64,000 nt of DNA, taken from Nitrosovibrio tenuis. GTDB taxonomy: Bacteria; Pseudomonadota; Gammaproteobacteria; Burkholderiales; Nitrosomonadaceae. The notes under the pieces are model-generated. The model ran no database searches and had not been told where the DNA came from. It was given only the letters and a program-made list of their open reading frames with translations. The stretch covers positions 1 through 64,000 of the forward strand of contig NZ_FOBH01000006.1 of NCBI RefSeq assembly GCF_900109785.1, written 5' to 3'. A program made the position numbers and the translations under genes. Below, piece by piece: positions 26,729 through 36,505 of this stretch. Every line of letters begins with the position of its first letter. Within the stretch, counting starts at the first letter, position 1.

Positions 26729-28852
26729 TCATCTACCAGCCTGACCTGACGAGTGTGAAGCATGCCGCGCTATTTGCTCCTTGGCTGCAGCTACGACATG
26801 TCCGGGTTCGAATCCGAAGTGCTGAGCGACCACCTTTGCCGGGGCGGACAAGCCAAAGCAGCGCATGCCCAGGATGCGTCCCGCCACGCCGGTATAGCGT
26901 TCCCAACCGAAGGTGGACGCTTCTTCAACCGCTACTCGTGCCCATATCTGGGGCGGCAGGATGCTGTCGCGATACTCCTGACTCTGATTATCAAATAATT
27001 CCCAGGAGGGCATGCTGATGACGCGCGCCTTGATTCCCTCGGACTTGAGCTGTTCATAGGCCGTAATACACAGCGCGACCTCGCTTCCCGTAGCCAGCAG
27101 CAGCACATCGGGTTTGCCATCCTCAGCATCAGCGAGGACGTATGCGCCGCGAGAGACTCCGCTCGCAGGCGCGTACCGAGTGCGATCGAAAGTAGGTACC
27201 GCCTGGCGGGTCAGTATCAGGCAAGCGGGACAATCCCTGAGTTGCATGATGACTCGCCAGGCCTCAATGACTTCATTCGCATCCGCTGGCCGTAACACGA
27301 TCATGCCCACCATTGCGCGCAAGGAAGCAAGATGCGAAATGGGCTGGTGCGTGGGTCCATCCTCACCCAGACTGATCGAATCGTGGGTCCAGATGTAAAT
27401 GACGGGAATTTCCATCATCGAGCTCAGCCGGATCGCCGCCCGACAGTAGTCGGAAAAAATTAGAAAACTTGCAGCATAGAAGCGCAGTTTCGATAAGCTC
27501 ATTCCATTCGAAATGGCGCACATCGCGTGTTCGCGCAAGCCAAAATGGAAATTGCGTCCGCGGTAATCCCCACGCTGTCCGGGCGCCTGGAAATCGCCAT
27601 ACTCCTCACCCTTCAATTCTGTTTTTGTCGAAGGCGCAAGGTCTGCCGCACCCCCGAGCAGCCACGGTATTTTCCCTGCAATCGCGTTCAAAACCTTGCC
27701 CGATGACTCGCGCGTCGCGATCCCCTTGGCATCTGCGGGAAAGGCCGGTAACGCGCTGTCCCAGCCTGCCGGCAAACCACGCTGTTGCATACAGTCGATT
27801 TGTTCAGCCAGATCGGGATACCGCGTATGATAGCTCGCAAACGATTTTTTCCAGGCCTCATGCGTGGCTGCACCGCGCTGCCCGAGCTGCGCTTTAAAGT
27901 GCTCCCGGATGCCATCCGGCACATAAAACTGCTTATCGGGATCGCAGCCATAGAATTCTTTCGCCAGCCGCGCTTCTTCGGCGCCAAGCGGTTCGCCGTG
28001 GGCTTCTCGCGTATCCTGTTTATGCGGTGCGCCGTAACCGATATGGCTGCGCACGATAATCAGTGTCGGACGGTCATGCGTATTGAGGAATGCTTCATAA
28101 GCCTGCGTCAAAAGATTCAGGTCATTTGCATCACCAACTCGCGTGACATTCCATCCATAGCTCAGGAATCGCCCGGCCGTGTCTTCAGTAAAGGTGAGAT
28201 CGGTTGATCCCTCGATGGTGATGTGATTGTCATCATAAATCCAGCACAGATTGGCCAGTTTGAGATGCCCGGCCAAAGACGCAGCCTCACTGCTGATTCC
28301 CTCCATTATGTCGCCGTCGCTACAGAGCGCGTAGACGTTATAATCGAACAGTTTGAAATCCGGTCGGTTATACGTGGCGCCCAGCCAGCGCTCGGCCATA
28401 GCCATCCCAACGCTGACGGCGGCACCCTGGCCGAGGGGGCCGGTGGTGGTTTCCACACCCGAGGTCCAGCCATATTCCGGATGTCCCGTGCAGCGGCTGC
28501 CGGCCTGCCGAAAATTCTTGAGGTCATCGAGCGTTACAGCCAATCGGTCTGTCGTGTCATAGCGCGGGCTCGCCGCTTTTACTTCAGTGAGATAAAGGAG
28601 GCTATAAAGCAATGCCGAGGCGTGGCCGGCTGAAAGGATAAAACGGTCGCGATTGGGCCATTCCGGATCATCCGGATCATAGCGGAGGAAGCGCTGCCAC
28701 AGGCAATATGCCGTCGGAGCGGCACCCATCGGGGTGCCGGGATGGCCGGAATGCGCATTTTCCACGGCATCGATGGACAGACTGCGGAGGGTATTGATAC
28801 ATAACTGGTCGAGTGTCATTTGTTCGGGCATGGCATTGGTCCGGTAGAGCAA
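26729..28852 (-). CDS. tkt: Transketolase
   Basis: Transketolase moves two-carbon units between sugar phosphates, using ThDP, in the pentose phosphate pathway and the Calvin cycle. The 707-residue protein has the three transketolase domains: SAGHASALLYSLLYL and GDGDIMEGISSEAASLAGH-like ThDP site (here CSDGDIMEGIS), FGLREHAMCAISNG with the catalytic glutamate, and HDSISLGEDGPTHQPISHL. In a chemolithoautotroph it would serve CO2 fixation as well as sugar interconversion. It follows pgi and precedes pgm. Confidence 0.97.
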   Translation of the reverse strand: MLYRTNAMPEQMTLDQLCINTLRSLSIDAVENAHSGHPGTPMGAAPTAYCLWQRFLRYDPDDPEWPNRDRFILSAGHASALLYSLLYLTEVKAASPRYDTTDRLAVTLDDLKNFRQAGSRCTGHPEYGWTSGVETTTGPLGQGAAVSVGMAMAERWLGATYNRPDFKLFDYNVYALCSDGDIMEGISSEAASLAGHLKLANLCWIYDDNHITIEGSTDLTFTEDTAGRFLSYGWNVTRVGDANDLNLLTQAYEAFLNTHDRPTLIIVRSHIGYGAPHKQDTREAHGEPLGAEEARLAKEFYGCDPDKQFYVPDGIREHFKAQLGQRGAATHEAWKKSFASYHTRYPDLAEQIDCMQQRGLPAGWDSALPAFPADAKGIATRESSGKVLNAIAGKIPWLLGGAADLAPSTKTELKGEEYGDFQAPGQRGDYRGRNFHFGLREHAMCAISNGMSLSKLRFYAASFLIFSDYCRAAIRLSSMMEIPVIYIWTHDSISLGEDGPTHQPISHLASLRAMVGMIVLRPADANEVIEAWRVIMQLRDCPACLILTRQAVPTFDRTRYAPASGVSRGAYVLADAEDGKPDVLLLATGSEVALCITAYEQLKSEGIKARVISMPSWELFDNQSQEYRDSILPPQIWARVAVEEASTFGWERYTGVAGRILGMRCFGLSAPAKVVAQHFGFEPGHVVAAAKEQIARHASHSSGQAGR

Positions 28853-29081
28853 GCGGCTCGGCTGTGCTTGGTAAAAAATGCCTCAAAAACACTCTCTTCT
28901 ACAACGCCTACAACCTAACAACCCTTCGCTTACATCCCTCTTAAGCAAACGTCTGGAGCCTAACCAGAATTTTGAAGCACACTTGCGCCTGAAGGTCGTC
29001 CCTATCCCAATTTGAAGCTTCAACCAGCCGACAAGCCGGCAAAATCATCCACTATGTAAACGAGGCCCTTGCTCATGATTA

Positions 29082-30779
29082 TTAAAGCCTGCAACCACGG
29101 TATCGCCGTATCAGCGCATTGGTCGAGCTGTCATGATTCAGTTGGCCGTCGGTATTTTCCAGCTCCGCAATAATTTGCCTGGACAGCGCCTTGCCCAGTT
29201 CGACGCCCCACTGATCGAAAGAATCAATGTTCCAGATCGTCCCCTGCGTGAAAACGCTGTGCTCATAGAGAGCGACTAAAGCTCCGAGCGTATAGGGCGT
29301 CAGGCGCTCCGCGAGTAGGGTATTGGTTGGGCGATTGCCTTCGAAAGCCCGGTGCGGGCAGAGCCAGTCCGGCACTCCCTCGCTTCTCACTTCCTCCTCG
29401 GTCTTTCCGAACGCCAGGGCCTCGGTCTGAGCGAAGAGATTCGCCATGAGCAGATCGTGATGGTTACCCAGCGGTTGGGACGTCTGGCAGAAGCCGATGA
29501 AATCGCACGGGATCAGCCGGGTCCCCTGATGTATGAGTTGATAGAAAGAGTGTTGACCGTTCGTCCCGGGTTCTCCCCACACAATGGGAGAGGTTTGATA
29601 ATCTACAGGAATACCATCCATAGTGACATGCTTGCCATTGCTCTCCATGGTCAATTGCTGCAAATAAGCCGGGAAGCGCTTGAGATATTGCTCATAGGGC
29701 AGCACGGCAATTGTGTGCGCATTGAAGAAATTGTTGTACCAGATCGCGAGCAGTGCCATGATAACGGGCACATTTTCCTGGAAAGGAGCCGTGCGGAAGT
29801 GCTGGTCCATCTCATAAAAGCCCGCCAGCATGCTTTGAAAATTCTCGGGTCCGATGGCGATCATGGTTGAGAGGCCCACCGCTGAGTCCATCGAATACCG
29901 TCCGCCCACCCAGTCCCAGAATTCAAACATATTGGCGGTATCGATCCCGAAATTCGACACTTCCTCCGCATTGGTCGAAACAGCAACGAAGTGTTTGCGC
30001 ACCGCTTTCGTGTCATCGAGCTTGCGTAGCATCCATTCACGGGCCGCGCAGGCGTTGGCTAGCGTTTCAGTCGTGGTGAACGTCTTGGAACAGATAATGA
30101 ACAACGTTTCTTCCGGGTCGACATCTCTGGTTGCTTCGTTGAAATCGGTGCCGTCCACATTGGATACGAAACGAAAGTCCATACTGCGCAAGCTGTAAGC
30201 GCGCAAGGCTTCGAAAGCCATTACCGGACCTAGATCGGAGCCGCCAATGCCGATATTGATGATAACGCGAATCCGTTTGCCGGTATGACCCCGCCAGACG
30301 CCGCTGCGTATCTGATCCGCGAAAGCAGCCATGTGATCGAGTACCGCGTGCACCTGGGGCACGACGTCGATACCTTCGACAACGATCCGTTCACCCTTGG
30401 GCGCGCGCAAGGCAATGTGCAACGCGGGCCGCTTCTCAGTGAAATTGATCTGTTCACCTCTGAACATTGCATCGATGCGTCCGCACAAACCACACTCTTC
30501 AGCAAGCCGCACAAGCAATTCAAGCGTTTCGCGGGTGACTCGGTTTTTTGAATAATCGAGGTAAATGCCGGCGGCTTCAGCCGTGAAGCGTTCACCCCGT
30601 TTGGGATCATCAGCGAAAAGCTGACGCAGATGCAACGGCTGGATTTCCCGATAATGTTGTTCGAGCGCCTTCCATGCGGGGCGCTCTACCAGGGATTGCG
30701 TTCGCGGGGGTGCCATTCCTGCCGGCTGATCGCCCGTGTCTAGCTGGCCTTGGGAGTCTAGTGAATCAAATCGAAGCAT
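29082..30779 (-). CDS. pgi: Glucose-6-phosphate isomerase
   Basis: Pgi interconverts glucose 6-phosphate and fructose 6-phosphate. The 565-residue protein carries the family signatures [19 protein letters not shown] and [19 protein letters not shown] and the catalytic region [15 protein letters not shown]. It is the first gene of the block pgi-tkt-pgm-hydrolase-gnd-zwf; the gap to tkt (229 bp) shows no terminator. An in-frame ATG at 30716 (MAPPRTQSL) is an alternative start. A repeat element sits immediately upstream. Confidence 0.96.
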   Translation of the reverse strand: MLRFDSLDSQGQLDTGDQPAGMAPPRTQSLVERPAWKALEQHYREIQPLHLRQLFADDPKRGERFTAEAAGIYLDYSKNRVTRETLELLVRLAEECGLCGRIDAMFRGEQINFTEKRPALHIALRAPKGERIVVEGIDVVPQVHAVLDHMAAFADQIRSGVWRGHTGKRIRVIINIGIGGSDLGPVMAFEALRAYSLRSMDFRFVSNVDGTDFNEATRDVDPEETLFIICSKTFTTTETLANACAAREWMLRKLDDTKAVRKHFVAVSTNAEEVSNFGIDTANMFEFWDWVGGRYSMDSAVGLSTMIAIGPENFQSMLAGFYEMDQHFRTAPFQENVPVIMALLAIWYNNFFNAHTIAVLPYEQYLKRFPAYLQQLTMESNGKHVTMDGIPVDYQTSPIVWGEPGTNGQHSFYQLIHQGTRLIPCDFIGFCQTSQPLGNHHDLLMANLFAQTEALAFGKTEEEVRSEGVPDWLCPHRAFEGNRPTNTLLAERLTPYTLGALVALYEHSVFTQGTIWNIDSFDQWGVELGKALSRQIIAELENTDGQLNHDSSTNALIRRYRGCRL

Positions 30780-30806
30780 GACTTGAGGAGCCTGGCTTCA
30801 TCTTGG

Positions 30807-31174
30807 TTAAACCTGAATTCATGGTTGGCCACTCATTTTCCAGTTTATCGCTATGATTCACAGAGCCCTTTCGCGATACCTGAACTTCACCTTCATGGCG
30901 AGTTCGCTACCCGTAGGATTCCTATTTTGGATTACACGCGTTTCTTGCGGCAGGTGGCGGTGTCGCAACGCCTTGGAATGGGGACGCCGCAAAGCGCCAC
31001 ACCCGGGTCCGTGCGAAGCGAGCGGGCAGCGCAGCGGAAGCAACAGGCGCATTGATGGTTCGTCGGGGCGCCTGCATGTCGCTGTGGGGTCGCAACCATT
31101 CCGCATCGTTGCGACCTTGCTCTGCATCCCTAAAAAATCGCACATCCCATCCAACTGCCGGATTCAGGTTCAAA
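30807..31174. repeat. Dispersed terminal-inverted-repeat element, copy B, interrupted
   Basis: Bases 30807-30911 match copy A (11804-11936, reverse complement) at ~80% identity, including the left end TTAAACCTGAAT. The match then breaks off. The expected other end, CAACTGCCGGATTCAGGTTC, appears 240 bp further at 31152. The element seems to have acquired ~235 bp of extra DNA near one end. That DNA shares short blocks with the repeats at 48158 and 51378. Confidence 0.6.
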
Positions 31175-31294
31175 TCTAGCATAGCAGGTGTTACCGAAAA
31201 GTGAAGTAAATGTGAGCAATTCGGCAAACCCATGGGGCAGGAAAGGGAATGCCCGCGGTGAAGATGGGCTTGCACCATCGTGCTCGCAAATCCC

Positions 31295-31353
31295 CGGATC
31301 AGCCTGTTACCCAGAAGCCAGGCGCTACTGACAAGGTAACAGGCGCTGATCCG
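31295..31353. repeat. Long inverted repeat downstream of the histone-like gene
   Basis: CGGATCAGCCTGTTACC (31295-31311) and its near-perfect complement GGTAACAGGCGCTGATCCG (31335-31353, two extra bases) can form a 17-bp stem with a ~23-base loop. It lies 17-75 bases past the stop of the histone H1-like gene. There is no U tract, so it may be a transcript-stabilising or rho-dependent 3' structure rather than a simple terminator. Confidence 0.7.
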
Positions 31354-31369
31354 CAGAGTCAACCATCAA

Positions 31370-31990
31370 TCAAGAGCGCGACCCTGAAAGCGGAAACGGC
31401 CAACTGGAAGTTGGGGTGCTGGTTGCGGCGGAGGTATCAGCTGCTTTTTCCGATGTTTTTTTTCCAGATGTTTTTTTTCCGGTTGCAGGTTTTTTGGTCA
31501 AAGCTTTTTTCTCTGTCGCAGGTTTTTCAGGCGGCGATTTTTCCCCCGCAGACCCCTTGGAAGGGCTTGTTTTCTTGGTTGAAGCGGGTTTCTTGTCCGA
31601 AACTTCTTTCTTGACTGCTGTTCCTTTGGTTGATGTGGCGGTTTTCTTTCCAGCCCCCTTTTCAGCCTTTTTCCCTGTTTTCCCCTCCGCCTTTTTCTCC
31701 GCCTTTTTCTCAGGCTTTTTTTCGACTGGTTCCTTGCCCGCCGTCTTCTTACCGGTTACCTCTTTCTTGGCAGGAGTTTTTTCAGAAGTTGTTGCTGAAG
31801 TCTTTTTCTTTACAGCAGACTTTTTAGTTGCTGCCGCGTTTTTTTTCTCGTCCTTTTTCTCCACTTTTTTTTCGGCGGACTCCTTGGTCGTTTTTTTAGC
31901 TGAAACTTCTTTCTTGGTTGCCGGCTTTTTCACAGCCACGGACTTCTCGACGGCAGGTTTCTTTGCTGCGGATTTCTTAGTCGTTGCCAT
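31370..31990 (-). CDS. Histone H1-like Lys/Ala-rich DNA-binding protein
   Basis: The 206-residue protein consists almost wholly of Lys, Ala, Thr, Pro and Glu in short irregular repeats (ATKKSA, KKPA, KKEVS, EKKPEKK), like the C-terminal tail of eukaryotic histone H1 and bacterial AlgP/BpH1-type proteins. It has no globular domain and ends in a distinct SSWPFPLSGSRS tail. Such proteins bind DNA non-specifically and can alter nucleoid structure and transcription. Length in this family varies by repeat gain and loss. It lies 100 bp downstream of nrdB. Confidence 0.85.
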   Translation of the reverse strand: MATTKKSAAKKPAVEKSVAVKKPATKKEVSAKKTTKESAEKKVEKKDEKKNAAATKKSAVKKKTSATTSEKTPAKKEVTGKKTAGKEPVEKKPEKKAEKKAEGKTGKKAEKGAGKKTATSTKGTAVKKEVSDKKPASTKKTSPSKGSAGEKSPPEKPATEKKALTKKPATGKKTSGKKTSEKAADTSAATSTPTSSWPFPLSGSRS

Positions 31991-32089
31991 TTCAACCTCC
32001 AGATTAAAGTTATGGAATTACAGCTCATTAATTATTATTGCGCCTATCGATCTGCCCAGCATCCTTACATTCCTTGCCATTTTTATGCT

Positions 32090-33289
32090 TTAGTCCCAGT
32101 TTAAAGCCCCCCCGGTCTGATACTCGGTAACGCGGGTTTCAAAAAAGTTTTTCTCTTTTTTGAGATCAATCATTTCGGACATCCATGGAAAGGGATTGCT
32201 GGCCCCGGGATAGAGCGCCTCCAGGCCAATCTGCTGACAGCGGCGGTTGGCGATATAGCGCAAGTATTCCTTGAACATCGGCGCGTTCAGTCCCAACACA
32301 CCGCGCGGCATCGTGTCCTCGGCATAGCGATATTCCAATTCCACCGCTTTTCGCATGAGTGCGCTGATTTCGTCACGGAACGCCTTGGTCCACAAGTGTG
32401 GATTTTCCATCTTAATCTGATTCACGACATCTATGCCGAAATTACAGTGCATGGATTCATCCCGCAGGATGTATTGATATTGTTCCGCCGCACCCGTCAT
32501 CTTGTTCTGCCTTCCGAGCGCCAGGATTTGTATAAAACCGACATAAAAGAACAGTCCTTCCATGATGCAGGCGAATACGATGAGGCTTCTCAGCAGCTTC
32601 TGATCCGTTTCAGGCGTGCCAGTCTTGAATTGCGGATCGGTGAGTATATCGATGAACGGAATCAGAAACTCGTCCTTTTCACGAATGGACGTCACTTCAT
32701 GATAGGCGTTGAAAATTTCTCCCTCATCCAGCCCGAGCGACTCGACGATGTACTGATAGGCATGCGTATGAATTGCTTCTTCGAATGCCTGGCGCAACAG
32801 ATATTGGCGGCATTCGGGGTTGGTGATGTGGCGGTAGGTTCCGAGCACGATATTGTTCGCGGCCAGCGAATCAGCCGTAACAAAGAAGCCCAGGTTACGC
32901 TTAACGACGCGGCGCTCATCTTCGGTCAGCCCATCGGGATCTTTCCAGAGGGCGATGTCGCGGCTCATATTGATTTCCTGGGGCATCCAGTGGTTAGCGC
33001 AGGCGGAAAGATATTTCTCCCATGCCCATTTGTATTTGAATGGCACGAGCTGGTTGACATCCGCCTTGCAATTGATAATACGCTTATCTTCAACCGACAC
33101 GCGACGCGTGGCGTCACTGCCAGCAAAATGCTCATCGTTTCCGCTATGGACTGCTTCGATATTCTTGAAATCCGTCACGCGGCCGGTTGTTTGCGGACCT
33201 GGACTGGATGCGGTCAGCATCGCATCACTCAATGTCCCGTTTAGCCGTGCCATCCCTGATTGCACTGTTTCGTCCTCAAATATCAACAT
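32090..33289 (-). CDS. nrdB: Ribonucleoside-diphosphate reductase, beta subunit
   Basis: NrdB carries the di-iron site and tyrosyl radical that start ribonucleotide reduction by NrdA. The 399-residue protein keeps the metal ligands and radical residue: Asp in [11 protein letters not shown], Glu and His in [13 protein letters not shown] (with the radical Tyr in HAY), Glu in CIMEGLFFY and the [10 protein letters not shown] Glu-His pair. It is class Ia. It follows nrdA by 30 bases in the same direction. Confidence 0.96.
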   Translation of the reverse strand: MLIFEDETVQSGMARLNGTLSDAMLTASSPGPQTTGRVTDFKNIEAVHSGNDEHFAGSDATRRVSVEDKRIINCKADVNQLVPFKYKWAWEKYLSACANHWMPQEINMSRDIALWKDPDGLTEDERRVVKRNLGFFVTADSLAANNIVLGTYRHITNPECRQYLLRQAFEEAIHTHAYQYIVESLGLDEGEIFNAYHEVTSIREKDEFLIPFIDILTDPQFKTGTPETDQKLLRSLIVFACIMEGLFFYVGFIQILALGRQNKMTGAAEQYQYILRDESMHCNFGIDVVNQIKMENPHLWTKAFRDEISALMRKAVELEYRYAEDTMPRGVLGLNAPMFKEYLRYIANRRCQQIGLEALYPGASNPFPWMSEMIDLKKEKNFFETRVTEYQTGGALNWD

Positions 33290-33319
33290 ACCTTCTCCTT
33301 TTACTCCGAATCTCCTGCA

Positions 33320-36184
33320 TTATTGGCAAGACTCACACTCGGGGTTATCAATGGCACAATATTTCACGTCGGTTGCGGGCGTGGCCGCACTCATGGCGGC
33401 CATGTTTCGCTCTGCGGGGACTGCGTTCAAAGAGCCTGCTTCCACTGTGGATTTTTCCGCTGAAGTTGCCCCCAGCGAGCGCAGATAATAAGTAGTTTTC
33501 AGACCGCGCTGCCAAGCCAGCTTGTAGGCCTCATCCATTTTTTTCCCGGAAACACCCGCCATGTAGATGTTCAGCGATTGCGCCTGATCGACCCATTTTT
33601 GACGCCGTGCCGCGGCTTCGATCAACCACTGGGGTTGCACTTCGAAAGCCGTGGCGTAAAGTTCGCGAACATCGGCCGGCACCCGGTCTATCTTGCTTAA
33701 GACACCATCGAAATATTTGAGATCGGAAATCATGACTTCGTCCCAGAGTCCCAATTTTTTCAGGTCGTTTACCAGGTACTCGTTAACCAGGGTGAAATCT
33801 CCCGATAAATTGGATTTGACATAAAGATTCTGATAGGTCGGCTCGATGCTGGCGGATACGCCGATGATGTTGGAAATGGTTGCGGTTGGCGCAATTGCAA
33901 GACAATTGGAGTTACGCATGCCATATTTCTTGATACGTTCGCGCAATGGATTCCAATCCAGCGTGGACGACATATCCACATCGACAAATCCTCCGCGCTC
34001 TTCGCGCAACAGATCGAGCGTGTCCTGGGGCAGAATGCCGCGATCCCACAGGCTGCCGCGATACGAAGCATAACGGCCGCGCTCCTCGGCCAGTTCAGTG
34101 GAAGCCCAAAAGGCGTGATAAGCAACCGCTTCCATTGCGTGATCGGCAAACTCCACCGCCTCTTTTGAGGCATAGGGAATGCGCAGCTTATGCAGGCAGT
34201 CCTGAAAGCCCATGATGCCCAGCCCTACCGGACGATGCTTCAGGTTGGAATTGCGCGCTTTGGCGACAGCGTAGAAATTGATATCAATGACATTATCCAG
34301 CATGCGCATAGCGGTGCCCACGGTCCGCTTGAGCTTGGCGGTGTCAAGTTCGCCGTCATGGACGTGTGCCGCCAGGTTGACCGAACCCAGGTTGCACACG
34401 GCAATTTCATGCTCGTTGGTATTCAAAGTTATCTCGGTGCAGAGATTGGAGCTGTGCACCACGCCCACATGGTTTTGCGGCGAACGGATATTGCATGGAT
34501 CCTTGAAAGTAATCCATGGGTGGCCGGTTTCAAACAGCATACTGAGCATTTTGCGCCATAACCGTAGCGCTGGAATTTTCTTGTGCAGGCTGAGCTCGCC
34601 GCGAGCGGCTTTTTCCTCGTAGCCAAGATACGTCTGCTCAAACTGTTTACCGAACTTTTCATGCAGATCAGGCACGTCAGAAGGGGAAAAAAGCGTCCAT
34701 TCGCCCCCCTCCATTACCCGTTTCATAAAAAGGTCGGGAACCCAGGTGGCAGTATTCATATCATGAGTACGGCGGCGGTCATCGCCGGTATTCTTGCGCA
34801 GCTCCAGAAATTCCTCGATATCCAGATGCCATGATTCCAGATAAGCGCAAACTGCGCCTTTGCGCTTACCCCCTTGATTGACCGCTACCGCAGTGTCGGA
34901 TACCACCTTGAGGAACGGTACCACGCCTTGCGATTTGCCATTCGTGCCTTTGATGCGTGATCCCATTGCACGCACCGGTGTCCAGTCATTGCCGAGTCCG
35001 CCGGCATACTTGGCGAGCAAGGCGTTTTCCTTGATCGCTTCGTAAATACCATCGAGGTTATCCGACACTGTGGTCAGATAACACGAAGACAACTGTGAAC
35101 GGCGGCTGCCTGAATTGAACAGTGTTGGGGTGGAGCTCATGAAATCAAAATTCGACAGCACGTGATAGAACTCTATAGCGCGCGCTTCGCGGTCGATTTC
35201 ATTCAACGCAAGTCCCATGGCCACGCGCATGAAGAATGCCTGAGGCAACTCAATACGGCGGTCCCGTACGTGCAGGAAATAACGGTCATACAAAGTTTGT
35301 AAACCAAGATAGCCAAACTTGAGATCACGGCTGGCATCCAGTGCCTTGGCCAAGCACGGCAGATCAAATTGTGCCAGACGCTCATCCAGCAACTCGGCAT
35401 CAATTCCGTATTTGATGAAGCCGGGGAAATACTCTGTATAGCGATCTACCATTTCCTGATGTACGACTTCTTCACCCAGCACCTCTAAACGAAGGGTGTG
35501 CAGCAGCAGTCGCGCAGTCACATAGCTGTAGCCGGGCTCTTTTTCGATTAATGCTCGCGCCGAGAGAATGGCCGATTTTCTCACTTCTTCCATCGGCACG
35601 CCGTCATACAGGTCTTTCAACGTAGACTTGAGTATAAGGGTGGCATTCACCGCTTCACCCAATCCGGTGCAGCAGGACTCGATCAGCTTCAGTAATTCGG
35701 CCGTATCGAGGGGTGTTCTGTGGCCATTCTCCAGCACATTCAGAATGCTGGCTGGCGCTTCCACCAGGGCCATTTCTTTCTGTTGCGCCCGCTTGCGGGC
35801 GCGATCCTCGCGGTAGAGCACGTAGGCGCGTGCCACGTCATGTTCGCCGGAGCGCATCAAGGCCAGTTCTACCTGGTCTTGAATATCCTCAATATGAAAA
35901 GTTCCTCCCGCCGGTTGGCGGCGAATCAACGCTTTCACTACTTCATCAGTCAGCTGCGCCACGACTTCACGCACTCTGGCGGAGGCCGCACCCTGTCCGC
36001 CATTAACGGCGATGAATGCTTTCGTCATCGCAATGGATATCTTGCCCGGCTCGAACGCGGCCACCGAACCATTGCGGCGAATGATTTTGTACTGGGAATA
36101 TCTCGCATCCTGACTGGCGGGGGCTGTAGAAGAATCATATCCTGATACTGCCGGGCGATTCATAGGGTCTGTTGCAAGCTGCAT
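33320..36184 (-). CDS. nrdA: Ribonucleoside-diphosphate reductase, alpha subunit
   Basis: NrdA reduces ribonucleoside diphosphates to deoxyribonucleotides. At 954 residues it is longer than the 761-residue Escherichia enzyme because of an N-terminal ATP-cone (residues ~30-130, IIRRNGSVAAFEPGKISIAM) and a second cone-like segment (~140-235). The barrel holds the active-site cysteines and finger loop (SNLCTEITLNTNEHEIAVCNLGSVNL), and the tail ends in CESC, the redox pair reduced by thioredoxin or glutaredoxin. Two NrdR-like boxes lie upstream. Confidence 0.96.
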   Translation of the reverse strand: MQLATDPMNRPAVSGYDSSTAPASQDARYSQYKIIRRNGSVAAFEPGKISIAMTKAFIAVNGGQGAASARVREVVAQLTDEVVKALIRRQPAGGTFHIEDIQDQVELALMRSGEHDVARAYVLYREDRARKRAQQKEMALVEAPASILNVLENGHRTPLDTAELLKLIESCCTGLGEAVNATLILKSTLKDLYDGVPMEEVRKSAILSARALIEKEPGYSYVTARLLLHTLRLEVLGEEVVHQEMVDRYTEYFPGFIKYGIDAELLDERLAQFDLPCLAKALDASRDLKFGYLGLQTLYDRYFLHVRDRRIELPQAFFMRVAMGLALNEIDREARAIEFYHVLSNFDFMSSTPTLFNSGSRRSQLSSCYLTTVSDNLDGIYEAIKENALLAKYAGGLGNDWTPVRAMGSRIKGTNGKSQGVVPFLKVVSDTAVAVNQGGKRKGAVCAYLESWHLDIEEFLELRKNTGDDRRRTHDMNTATWVPDLFMKRVMEGGEWTLFSPSDVPDLHEKFGKQFEQTYLGYEEKAARGELSLHKKIPALRLWRKMLSMLFETGHPWITFKDPCNIRSPQNHVGVVHSSNLCTEITLNTNEHEIAVCNLGSVNLAAHVHDGELDTAKLKRTVGTAMRMLDNVIDINFYAVAKARNSNLKHRPVGLGIMGFQDCLHKLRIPYASKEAVEFADHAMEAVAYHAFWASTELAEERGRYASYRGSLWDRGILPQDTLDLLREERGGFVDVDMSSTLDWNPLRERIKKYGMRNSNCLAIAPTATISNIIGVSASIEPTYQNLYVKSNLSGDFTLVNEYLVNDLKKLGLWDEVMISDLKYFDGVLSKIDRVPADVRELYATAFEVQPQWLIEAAARRQKWVDQAQSLNIYMAGVSGKKMDEAYKLAWQRGLKTTYYLRSLGATSAEKSTVEAGSLNAVPAERNMAAMSAATPATDVKYCAIDNPECESCQ

Positions 36185-36505
36185 GTCGGATTCCTCCTCA
36201 TCTATATCGGAAACTGCTCCTTTCCGATGGCCGGAGCCGAAATTTTTAAAACTCCTAAACCACTATATCTAGTATTACTGTTGAACGTATTTTACTACAG
36301 TTAGTGCGTTCAGCCAATGGTGCAATATTTCTTCGCGTATGTCAATTCGTGCATGTCAAAAATTTTTTGCAGGGTTTTTCTAAATTACAGGTAAGCAATT
36401 GAAAGGTTATGCGCCGCAGAAATGATATTGAAAGAATGGACAAGGCACGCAGCGAAAATTCAGGCTTTGGCCGAGAATAAAGGCGGCAGTGCGAAATGCT
36501 TTCCG
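36185..36505. other. nrdA promoter region
   Basis: The 321-bp gap between the rhomboid gene end and nrdA is AT-rich near nrdA and carries the tandem NrdR-like boxes at 36260-36307. Nothing else was recognised. Confidence 0.6.
36260..36307 (-). promoter_or_regulatory. Tandem NrdR-like boxes upstream of nrdA
   Basis: CCACTATATCTAGTAT (36260-36275) matches 13 of 16 positions of the NrdR-box consensus ACACWATATWTWGTGT. TTACTACAGTTAGTGC (36292-36307) matches 11 of 16. Their starts are 32 bp apart, three helical turns, which is the arrangement expected for cooperative NrdR repression. They lie 76-123 bp upstream of the nrdA start. Confidence 0.65.

Larger units (their letters stand above)
30780..31369. 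other. 590-bp gap upstream of pgi: repeats and a long hairpin, no gene
   Basis: The region contains the dispersed element copy B (30807-31174), which includes a possible third, divergent copy of the rpoS-flanking repeat (~30960-31145), and a 17-bp-arm inverted repeat (31295-31353). Open frames here (for example 30853-31179 plus) run through repeat DNA and match nothing recognised. Confidence 0.6.

Noticed and set aside
31416-32093. 225-codon plus-strand frame rich in Phe, Ala and Ser
   Set aside because: It is the antisense of the Lys/Ala-rich histone-like gene; low complexity makes the opposite strand open by composition.
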